Of a DNA stretch of 6,061 nucleotides, positions 1 through 6,061 are shown in pieces. The DNA is from Thalassarchaeum sp002495735 (GTDB lineage: Archaea; Thermoplasmatota; Poseidoniia; Poseidoniales; Thalassarchaeaceae): the NCBI GenBank assembly GCA_937911265.1, contig CALDRG010000102.1, positions 1-6,061 on the forward strand, in the 5' to 3' direction. The notes below the pieces were generated by a model, which saw only the letters and a list, made by a program, of their open reading frames with translations, ran no database searches and was not told where the DNA came from. Position 1 is the stretch's first letter; each line of letters starts with the position of its first letter. The position numbers were made by a program, and so were the translations under genes.

Positions 1-4
1 TGAT

Positions 5-1621
5 TCAACCGAGAACCTTTGGGGATGATGCGAGGACTTCCTTGGTGCAGCCGTCTTTGAACTGATCGAAATTGTCCTCGAACATCTGGGCCAGCAGGTC
101 AGCGACATTGTCGTATCTCTTCTTGTCATGCCAGGTGTCTCTGGGCTGTAGAATGTTGTCAGGAACTCCTTGGCAGGTGGTAGGAACTAGGAAGCCAAAG
201 CGCTCGTCCTCTACGAACAGTACGTCGTCTAGATCACCGTCTAGGGCCGCATTTAGCAGAGCGCGGGTCCAACGGATTTTGATACGGCTGCTGGCGTCAG
301 CTCCACCGGCCACCCAACCGGTGTTGATCAACCAGCACTTGGCGTCGTTGTCGTGAATCTTCTTCGAAAGCAGATCGGCGTATACACTGGGATGGCGGGG
401 CATGAACGGAGCGCCGAAGCAGGCGGAAAACGCGGGTTGGGGCTCCTTGACACCGACCTCTGTCCCAGCGACTTTAGCGGTATAGCCCGAGATGAAGTGG
501 TAGGCGGCCTGCTCGGGACTAAGTTTGGAGAGGGGGGGCAGAACTCCGAACGCATCGCAAGTCAGAAAGACGACATTCTTTGGATTCCCGGCCATCGAGT
601 CAGGGGTGCGGTTCTCTATCGACTCAATGGGGTACGATCCGCGGGTGTTCTGAGTTAGAGAAGAGTTGTCAAAGTCGGGAGTACCATCGGCGTTGAGTAT
701 AACATTCTCGAGTATCGATCCGGGCATCCGCGTAGTAGCATAAATCGCCGGTTCGTCCTCCTTTGAGAGTCTGATGAGTTTGGCGTAGCAGCCCCCCTCG
801 AAGTTGAACACGCCATTGTCAGACCATCCGTGCTCGTCGTCTCCAACTAGAGCCCTGTTGGGATCTGCAGAGAGAGTGGTTTTGCCGGTGCCCGAGAGTC
901 CGAAGAACAGAGCTGATTTCTCTCCGTCGGTATTCGCTGAGCAATGCATAGGCAGGAGTCCCTTGGCCGGAAGGATGTGATTCATGATGGTGAAGATGGC
1001 CTTCTTTATCTCGCCCGCGTAGTGGGTGCCTCCGATTATCACCAGCCCTCTTTCGAGAGCGATGATGACGAAGGCGTCGGAATTGACACCGTCCGATGTA
1101 GGGATGGAAAGCAGGTCCGGGGCATGCAGAATGGTGTACTGTGGGATGTGAGAGATTAGTTGGTCCTTCGATGCGCGTACGAACATGTTGTGCATGAAGG
1201 CGGCGTGCCACGCCTTCTCGGTGACGATTCTAACTGGCATTCTGTAATCCGGGTCGGCTCCGCAGAACGCGTCCTTAACGAACAGTTTCTCGGAGTCGTT
1301 CAGATGGGTTATCGTCTTCTCCAGCAGGCCCTCAAAGATCTCTGGAGTGGTTGGTCTGTTGTGGTCTCCCCACCACACGCTGTCGGCCAGTCCAGGTTCG
1401 TCGACGATGAATCGGTCGTTAGGTGATCTACCAGTTCGCTCTCCGGTAGTAGTCAGCAGCACGTTGTGAGCAGTAAGTTTCGCCTCGCCTCGCTCGACAG
1501 CGATCTCGTGTAGATCCTCCCAATCGAGATTCCAGTGCACTGCGCCCTTGGGGTCGAGGCCGTGCGAGGCCAGAGGCGTAGCGAAGTTGCGGGAGTCGCC
1601 AGACACAGAGGAAGGCTCCAT
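5..1621 (-). CDS. pckA: Phosphoenolpyruvate carboxykinase (ATP)
   Basis: Cytosolic enzyme that converts oxaloacetate and ATP to phosphoenolpyruvate, CO2 and ADP, the entry step of gluconeogenesis (EC 4.1.1.49). Numbered from the ATG at 1621, the 538-residue product shows the family motifs in order: RTGRSPND with substrate arginine R65; GTHYAGEIKK with Y201 and metal/substrate lysines K206 and K207; MHCSAN with metal ligand H226; the P-loop GLSGTGKTTLS at 241-251 (K247, T248); GDDEHGW with metal-binding D262; NTRGSYPI with R327; and RIKIRWTRA with nucleotide-binding R446 and T452. These match the E. coli residues closely, and GLSGTGKTTLS marks the ATP rather than the GTP family. The frame is intact through the TGA at 7-5. 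Start choice: in-frame starts also exist at ATG 1654 and TTG 1678 (557 aa). The 1621 ATG is preferred because it places the TGRS motif about as far from the N terminus as in family members and gives the usual 530-540 aa length. None of the three has a well-spaced Shine-Dalgarno sequence. It is divergent from the large membrane-protein gene. Confidence 0.97.
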   Translation of the reverse strand: MEPSSVSGDSRNFATPLASHGLDPKGAVHWNLDWEDLHEIAVERGEAKLTAHNVLLTTTGERTGRSPNDRFIVDEPGLADSVWWGDHNRPTTPEIFEGLLEKTITHLNDSEKLFVKDAFCGADPDYRMPVRIVTEKAWHAAFMHNMFVRASKDQLISHIPQYTILHAPDLLSIPTSDGVNSDAFVIIALERGLVIIGGTHYAGEIKKAIFTIMNHILPAKGLLPMHCSANTDGEKSALFFGLSGTGKTTLSADPNRALVGDDEHGWSDNGVFNFEGGCYAKLIRLSKEDEPAIYATTRMPGSILENVILNADGTPDFDNSSLTQNTRGSYPIESIENRTPDSMAGNPKNVVFLTCDAFGVLPPLSKLSPEQAAYHFISGYTAKVAGTEVGVKEPQPAFSACFGAPFMPRHPSVYADLLSKKIHDNDAKCWLINTGWVAGGADASSRIKIRWTRALLNAALDGDLDDVLFVEDERFGFLVPTTCQGVPDNILQPRDTWHDKKRYDNVADLLAQMFEDNFDQFKDGCTKEVLASSPKVLG

Positions 1622-1753
1622 GACGCATGACGTTGAGATTTCCCCTTCAAGCATTGCGGCTGGCCCATTTCTAACCAAACAAGGCGAAAGCGGGTATTCC
1701 AGTCGTCTCGGGCGGGGATGCGATTATGCGGTAGCGACTGCGGCCGGAGAGTG
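1622..1753. promoter_or_regulatory. Divergent intergenic region, probable promoters for both genes
   Basis: This short stretch separates the pckA start from the start of the large membrane-protein gene, which point away from each other, so both promoters should lie here or inside the alternative 5' extensions. The only clear A/T-rich core is cgattatgcg at 1721-1730, which reads cgcataatcg on the other strand. Its centre lies about 28 bases upstream of the ATG at 1754, the distance expected of an archaeal TATA box driving a leaderless or nearly leaderless transcript. No strong purine-rich BRE sits beside it, and no convincing operator palindrome was seen. The assignment rests on gene geometry more than on a consensus match. 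Confidence 0.35.
1746..1749 (+). promoter_or_regulatory. Possible weak ribosome binding site (GGAG)
   Basis: GGAG ends four bases before the ATG at 1754, and only one base before an in-frame GTG at 1751. The spacing is short for a standard Shine-Dalgarno site, so it may be chance. It modestly favours 1754 over the in-frame ATG at 1718, whose upstream ggcgggg abuts the start codon directly. Confidence 0.25.
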
Positions 1754-4700
1754 ATGACTGACGGTGACCGGGATGACAGAATCATCCGGGAGAGCGAGTT
1801 TCGCCGAGGCATCAACATCGATCTCAGTGACATCGATATCCCCCCGAGGAACGGTGACGAAGAGGAGCGGCGTGAGGAGCTTGCTAAGGCCGTGGATGAG
1901 GCTCTTGGGGAGTTTTACGATCCGTTTGAACAGCCCAGCGGTGACGAGCCGGGGGCGATGCAGCAGGATGGCAGTGTCCCGCTCGCTCCCGAGCGCGACA
2001 TCGTGACAGATATCGCAGTCAGGGGCGAAAGGGGCGTCAACTGGGTCCTGATGATCTCGATGATTGTCGTCTACAGCGCCATCGGGGTGCAAGCTGGTCT
2101 AGCACTGTCGCCGCTTCTGGCGATTGTTGTCTTAGTGCTGCTCGCAGTGGTCGGCTTCGCGCTTGGAGAGCGCTGGGTCCCAGACCCAGCGATGAAACTT
2201 CTCGGGGTCACCTGGGTAATCATCTCGATGAAGGTCATGTATGGCCTCGCCATTGAACTGAATCACTGGGACTACATCGGGATGGAATCTCTTGGTGTTC
2301 TGCTTCTGCTGCTCGTCGGAGTGAACGTACTAGTCGCTTACAGGCACGACCATGATGCCATCGCCGCTCAGTCGACTCTCGTACTATTGGCCATCGCCTC
2401 GACGACCGGATCGGTTCTGGGAGAGAGTGGTGTCGCGGGGATGATACTGCTCGCGACCCTGCTGGTGCACGGGCTTGCGCTGCACCGACAGTCGGGCAAC
2501 CTCGCTGCTCTCGGCGTGGCGGCGTCCAACCTGTGGATTGGGATGCATGCGATAACCGGCGGATTTGAGTTCGGTTCGCTGAGGATACTCGCTCTCGAGG
2601 ACCCTTTGCTTCTGTTTCTTCTCCTGATGACTGTCACAGGCATCAATGCGACCATGGCAGCGCGCTTCGCACAGGACGAGAACTGGTTCTCGCAGGCTTT
2701 CAAGGCGCTCGGTCTCGGCAAGCCTGGACTCTGGGGCGTCTCGGTCTCCATGGGGATGGTTGGAGCGCTTCTAGCCGTCGCCAGCAGCCGCGAGGACACC
2801 GGATACGCGCTAGGTATGGTGGCTTTCCTCGGCGCGGCCTTCGGTGGCTCGTACCTCTCAGTCAGAGGAGTCGATACGAAACGGGTGGTGGTTCCTCTCG
2901 GGACGTTTGCCTTCCCTCTGGTAGGCATGCTGATTGTAGGGAATGACTCAGGTGACTTAATCGGCACTCTCGATGCTTACGAACTCTTCACGGTCCTCGC
3001 CACCATCATCACCGGTTTCGTACTGCTGCGTGATCAGGACAGGGTGACTGACAGGGTGTTGTGGCTAGGCGCTGTCGCCGTACTCACTCTGCTCGTCATA
3101 CTGGTCCCGGTCGATTCCAACGCTATGGGTGGCGATGGAGGGATGCTACTGCTTGGTCTATTGGGTTCGTTGCACATCGGGACCGCCGTGCTCGCGGTGC
3201 GACGGGAGTCGCCTTCGCTTGCCGGGGTAACAGTTCTGCTGCCATGGAGTTGGGTGCTCATCGAGGAGGTGACGGAGGAGACTGTCAGGACACTACTGAT
3301 CGCAAATGACGTGCTTGATCCCGGTAGTATGATTGATCTCGAGCCAGTGCCTCTAGGAGCATATCTCGCTCTGTCCTGCGTTCTAATGGTCATAGTCAAC
3401 ATCAGATTGGGAGAATCTGGTGTTAACCTCGCCGCCCGCTTCCTCGGTGTATCTGAAATCTCTGCTTCGATCCGTGACTCAGGGGCTTTGCAGCTCTGGT
3501 CGTTGGGATGGTGGTTGCCATTGTTCACGTTGATATTCATGTCTCATTTCGGCGGTTTCACCGCCATCTCACTCCTACTGGTACTGTTTCTTCTAACGGC
3601 CCTTCACGTCGGCTCGGAGATTACCGGAATGAGAGTCGGCGGGGCCGGCAGCATGGTTGCGATTCTCGCTGTCGCCGTACTCGCAATCCAATGGAGGCAC
3701 GGGATGTTTGTGCCTCTGACGGCGCTGCTCTGCCTATCCTTGGTTTCTCTGATGCTGACCAGAGCTCCTAGCAATGAGAAACTGTACACTAGCGGATTGG
3801 GGCTGATGAGCCTGCCATTGCTGTTGGCTCTCTCGGGAAGGCAGCCAGTTAAGCTGCTCGAATCGATGAACTCACTACCTGAAATCGATGTCGGCATCGC
3901 TGCGGTGATGTGCTCGGCTGCAGTGCTCGCAACCTACCTGCCTCGCGCGGGAAGTATAGAGAAGCTGCTCAACCCTGCATTGGCAGCCCTGTGGTTGCTG
4001 GTAATCACCATCGCCCTCTCCTTCGAGTTGGAGAACAAGACAGCGGAGATTGTCTCTCTAGTGATGTTCGTGGTCAGCTCCCTCTGGCTGGTCGCCAGGG
4101 GTGAACTGCGAGCTGAGCTGAAGTCGGTGTCCAAGCGCGATGCGCGCATTGAGATGGCTGCAGAAGCAAGTGGGCCGGAAGGAGGTCCTGAAGGGGGTGT
4201 TGCGACCTACGACCCGCTTCTGGCTGAACTGGAGGCCGTGCGTAGCAAGCAGAGGGAGAAGTCTGGCACTAACGACCGTGAGGAACTCTACACGACCGAC
4301 GTGAGTCACAAGCCGATGGTCGTACTAGCAGTACTCTCACTGATACTTGGTGCGGGAATCATTCTGGGTCTGCTCAACGGGACAAATCCGCTCATGCTGG
4401 TGGCTATAGGTATCTTTGCGACCGCTCTAATTGCCCTTGCTAGGTCGCGCATCAAGAATCTCGAACTGGAACTTCCACACATCATGGGATTGGAGATGCC
4501 AATCGCAATGGCAATTGCAGGACTGGTTGCGATTCACGTCGTATCCCACATCGGGCCGGGCAGCAGCAACGAGGACCTCCTCGACATGGCCGTGCTGGTT
4601 GTCCTATTGGTGGAATTGGTGGCGATATCACTAATTGGCCAGAACAGGTTGCTGGACAGGATACCAATCGCACTCGACTGGATTGTCATGCCGCTACTGG

Positions 4701-5482
4701 CTGGGAGGATTCTGGGAGCTGTGATGGTCGAGGCGCTCCCCTATCCTCTGACGATCGACCCGTTCGGAGGAGATATGCTCGAGTGGAGGATTCCATGGAT
4801 GCTGCTCGAGTCGGTGTTGGTACTCGTCGTTCTGGTGGATGTATGGGTGGACAGGAAGAGGGGGCAGCTAGGTAGGGATGACTGGAAAGGTTCCTCTGGG
4901 CGCGGTTTTCGCAGCCTGTTCATAGTGATGTTATCGTTCGGTCCGGCCGGGATATTGGCTGTGGCGAGTGCCATTGAACAGGGTTGGAGATACCGCCAAC
5001 CTTGGGCCATCGGTCTGGCGGTCCCAGCCGGCCTGATGGCGCTTTTCGCCATAGGGAACTGGTACGAACCAGCCCTCAATATATTCCCAGAGGCCACGAT
5101 GGGAACCGGACTGCTGTTGCTTGCACTGTTGGCACTGACCGTTCCTCTGAAGGGAGAAAGTTGGTCCATGATGCTGGCCGTCGACTCGCACCTGCTGCTT
5201 ATCATCGTCGCCATTGCTCACCACGCTACCTCGGTGCTGCTTCCTGTGCTGCTGATTGCGCTTTCGACCACACTATGGGTAGTGGGAATACTGCAATTGC
5301 GGCGGGCCCTGAGGGTATGGGGGCTAGTCAATTTAGTGGTGGCGATTCTGAGTGCACTGATTTTCGTGCCCGACATATTCGAACCGACGACGATGCTGAT
5401 TGCATTGATGGTGGTGGCCGCAGAGTTAGGAGTGGTGTCATGGTTAGGTCTGCGTAACGAGGCACAGATGGTCAAGGACTGA
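1754..5482 (+). CDS. Giant polytopic membrane protein of unknown function (about 36 helices)
   Basis: I do not recognise this family. The 1242-residue product, numbered from ATG 1754, has four visible parts. Residues 1-94 are hydrophilic and strongly charged (DEEERREELAK near 35-45) with no signal peptide. Residues 95-781 hold about 24 hydrophobic helices. Residues 782-852 are a charged linker with a Gly-Pro-Glu stretch (807-815) and a short helical, possibly coiled-coil segment (LLAELEAVRSKQRE). Residues 853-1242 hold 12-13 further helices and a short charged tail. Helix pairs repeatedly end at arginines (R140, 197, 245, 304, 371, 426, 483, 551, 627, 670, 731, 782, then 899, 965, 1034, 1183, 1235), so by the positive-inside rule both charged regions should be cytosolic. 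No Walker motif, protease motif or glycosyltransferase signature was seen. Length and repetition recall large bacterial multi-helix DUF proteins such as DUF2339, but I cannot show homology. The start could instead be ATG 1718 or GTG 1751; 1754 is preferred because the 12 extra residues (MRLCGSDCGRRV) look unlike the acidic tail that follows. It could be a transporter, a surface-polymer enzyme or a scaffold; nothing decides between these. Confidence 0.9.
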   Translation: MTDGDRDDRIIRESEFRRGINIDLSDIDIPPRNGDEEERREELAKAVDEALGEFYDPFEQPSGDEPGAMQQDGSVPLAPERDIVTDIAVRGERGVNWVLMISMIVVYSAIGVQAGLALSPLLAIVVLVLLAVVGFALGERWVPDPAMKLLGVTWVIISMKVMYGLAIELNHWDYIGMESLGVLLLLLVGVNVLVAYRHDHDAIAAQSTLVLLAIASTTGSVLGESGVAGMILLATLLVHGLALHRQSGNLAALGVAASNLWIGMHAITGGFEFGSLRILALEDPLLLFLLLMTVTGINATMAARFAQDENWFSQAFKALGLGKPGLWGVSVSMGMVGALLAVASSREDTGYALGMVAFLGAAFGGSYLSVRGVDTKRVVVPLGTFAFPLVGMLIVGNDSGDLIGTLDAYELFTVLATIITGFVLLRDQDRVTDRVLWLGAVAVLTLLVILVPVDSNAMGGDGGMLLLGLLGSLHIGTAVLAVRRESPSLAGVTVLLPWSWVLIEEVTEETVRTLLIANDVLDPGSMIDLEPVPLGAYLALSCVLMVIVNIRLGESGVNLAARFLGVSEISASIRDSGALQLWSLGWWLPLFTLIFMSHFGGFTAISLLLVLFLLTALHVGSEITGMRVGGAGSMVAILAVAVLAIQWRHGMFVPLTALLCLSLVSLMLTRAPSNEKLYTSGLGLMSLPLLLALSGRQPVKLLESMNSLPEIDVGIAAVMCSAAVLATYLPRAGSIEKLLNPALAALWLLVITIALSFELENKTAEIVSLVMFVVSSLWLVARGELRAELKSVSKRDARIEMAAEASGPEGGPEGGVATYDPLLAELEAVRSKQREKSGTNDREELYTTDVSHKPMVVLAVLSLILGAGIILGLLNGTNPLMLVAIGIFATALIALARSRIKNLELELPHIMGLEMPIAMAIAGLVAIHVVSHIGPGSSNEDLLDMAVLVVLLVELVAISLIGQNRLLDRIPIALDWIVMPLLAGRILGAVMVEALPYPLTIDPFGGDMLEWRIPWMLLESVLVLVVLVDVWVDRKRGQLGRDDWKGSSGRGFRSLFIVMLSFGPAGILAVASAIEQGWRYRQPWAIGLAVPAGLMALFAIGNWYEPALNIFPEATMGTGLLLLALLALTVPLKGESWSMMLAVDSHLLLIIVAIAHHATSVLLPVLLIALSTTLWVVGILQLRRALRVWGLVNLVVAILSALIFVPDIFEPTTMLIALMVVAAELGVVSWLGLRNEAQMVKD

Positions 5483-5585
5483 AATCGCAACGTGGTACTG
5501 CGAGGCAGTTGTCAGCCTTCGAAATGAATACTTCGACAATACCGAGCGGGCCAACGTTGATGACACACGGTAGCGACAAGTAATC
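5483..5585. other. Intergenic gap between membrane-protein genes
   Basis: These 103 bases contain no supportable gene. A five-base-pair perfect hairpin, ACTGC-gag-GCAGT at 5497-5509, starts 14 bases after the stop codon but is not followed by a T-run, so it is a poor terminator candidate. The most A/T-rich stretch, gaaatgaata at 5521-5530, could serve as a promoter element for the next gene, with a leader of roughly 30 bases, but it matches no consensus well. Whether the two flanking genes share a transcript cannot be decided from this. Confidence 0.4.
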
Positions 5586-6061
5586 GTGACAAGGTCTTGG
5601 ATATCGGACACGCCCGACGAGGTCGAGCACCCGCCCGTCCCATTAGGCATCAACGAAATGGCGGTACCCAGAGTCACTTTGATGCTCTCACTTGGCACCG
5701 CATTGGTGCTGCTTCTATCGGCAATATGGGTTGGCTGGGCGGCCTGGAACTTCAGCGCCGACCTCGAAGATTCCTTCGGGCCGCCCGTCGAGGCACCAGT
5801 CATCAACGGGCGGTTTACTTGGGAGGTCGATCTGCTGTTCGACACCTGCTCTCCAAGAGAGGGCGACTGGGTCTGGCCGGAGATTCTCTCGGATCAGGAC
5901 GACGTGTTTCTCTATCCCGGCGAGCTGCGCTGCGACTGGGAGCATCAGGGCGATGATGACCGCGCCAGTGTGGCTGTGTACAACCGCGGCAACACCACGG
6001 TTGACTTAGTACTGGAAATCAGAGGTTTGGGTGTCCTGTTCTCAGGCTCAGACAACACCAG
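5586..6061 (+). CDS. Single-pass anchored, probably exported protein, 5' part only
   Basis: This open frame starts at GTG 5586 and is still open at the window end after 158 full codons, with no in-frame stop. The nearest upstream in-frame stop is TAG at 5571-5573, and GTG 5586 is the first start codon after it. An in-frame ATG at 5658 would put the start five residues before the membrane helix and is the alternative. From the GTG, residues 1-29 are a short polar tail rich in proline and acidic residues. Residues 30-52 form one hydrophobic helix (TLMLSLGTALVLLLSAIWVG) that acts as an uncleaved signal anchor. The rest is acidic and beta-rich, rich in W and D, with two cysteines (C88, C116) that could form a disulfide. 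The stretch VAVYNRGNTTVDLVLEIRG at 129-147 resembles a strand pair of Ig-like or CARDB-type surface domains, an impression rather than a demonstrated match. Predicted topology is N-in with the folded part outside. No Shine-Dalgarno sequence precedes the GTG. Function unknown. Confidence 0.8.
   Translation, partial: MTRSWISDTPDEVEHPPVPLGINEMAVPRVTLMLSLGTALVLLLSAIWVGWAAWNFSADLEDSFGPPVEAPVINGRFTWEVDLLFDTCSPREGDWVWPEILSDQDDVFLYPGELRCDWEHQGDDDRASVAVYNRGNTTVDLVLEIRGLGVLFSGSDNT

Noticed and set aside
819..1211. 130-codon minus-strand frame overlapping pckA in another frame
   Set aside because: The pckA frame is intact through this region and holds the catalytic motifs; the overlapping product is Arg/His-rich frame-shift noise.
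2368..2967. 199-codon open frame on the minus strand inside the large gene
   Set aside because: It lies wholly within the intact 1242-codon gene, its product is rich in S, P, R and T as expected from antisense of leucine/valine-rich codons, and it shows no motif.
3034..3540. 168-codon minus-strand frame inside the large gene
   Set aside because: Same antisense shadow composition, with no domain or start signal; the sense frame is continuous.
4172..4198. Gly-Pro-Glu-Gly mini-repeat in the linker as a functional repeat array
   Set aside because: There are only two copies of a four-residue unit; it is best read as a flexible linker.
5497..5509. Hairpin ACTGC-gag-GCAGT as an intrinsic terminator of the large gene
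   Set aside because: The stem is only five base pairs and no T-run follows; such hairpins arise by chance.
5509..5539. Inverted repeat TTGTC ... GACAA around TTCGAA as an operator
   Set aside because: The arms are five bases with 21 bases between them and the extended arms do not match.
5597..5956. 119-codon plus-strand frame near the window end
   Set aside because: It is out of frame with the GTG 5586 reading frame, which has a clear membrane anchor and plausible composition; the 119-codon product is Arg/Gly-rich shadow sequence.

Overview
The window holds two divergently transcribed complete genes and the 5' part of a third. A complete ATP-type phosphoenolpyruvate carboxykinase gene (pckA) lies on the minus strand from about 1621 down to 5. 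A single very large membrane-protein gene (1242 codons, 1754-5482) runs away from it on the plus strand. After a 103-base gap, a third plus-strand reading frame begins at a GTG at 5586 and leaves the window open; it encodes a single-pass anchored, probably exported protein. No RNA genes, insertion sequences, CRISPR arrays or long repeats were seen.

Organism: the sequence is moderately GC-rich, mixes AGA/AGG with CGN arginine codons, uses ATA readily, has weak or absent Shine-Dalgarno sequences, and encodes acidic hydrophilic tails beside membrane segments. The third protein resembles the beta-rich surface proteins common in archaea. Together these traits would fit an uncultured marine planktonic archaeon such as Marine Group II (Poseidoniia). 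This is only an inference; no gene here is a taxonomic marker, and the PEPCK itself is of the bacterial-type ATP family.

Function: PckA is a well-conserved gluconeogenic enzyme with every catalytic motif in place. The neighbouring giant protein is the most interesting part of the window. It has a charged 94-residue cytosolic tail, about 24 membrane helices, a 71-residue charged linker, then 12 or 13 more helices. The helices appear to come as hairpins, each returning to the cytosol at an arginine, at about 58-residue intervals in the first block. The cytosolic stretch before each block carries a YDP-(F/L) motif at a similar distance from the first helix, which suggests two related modules fused head to tail. 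I do not recognise its family and no function is assigned. The genes show no obvious pathway link; the two plus-strand genes could be co-transcribed, but the 103-base gap leaves this open.
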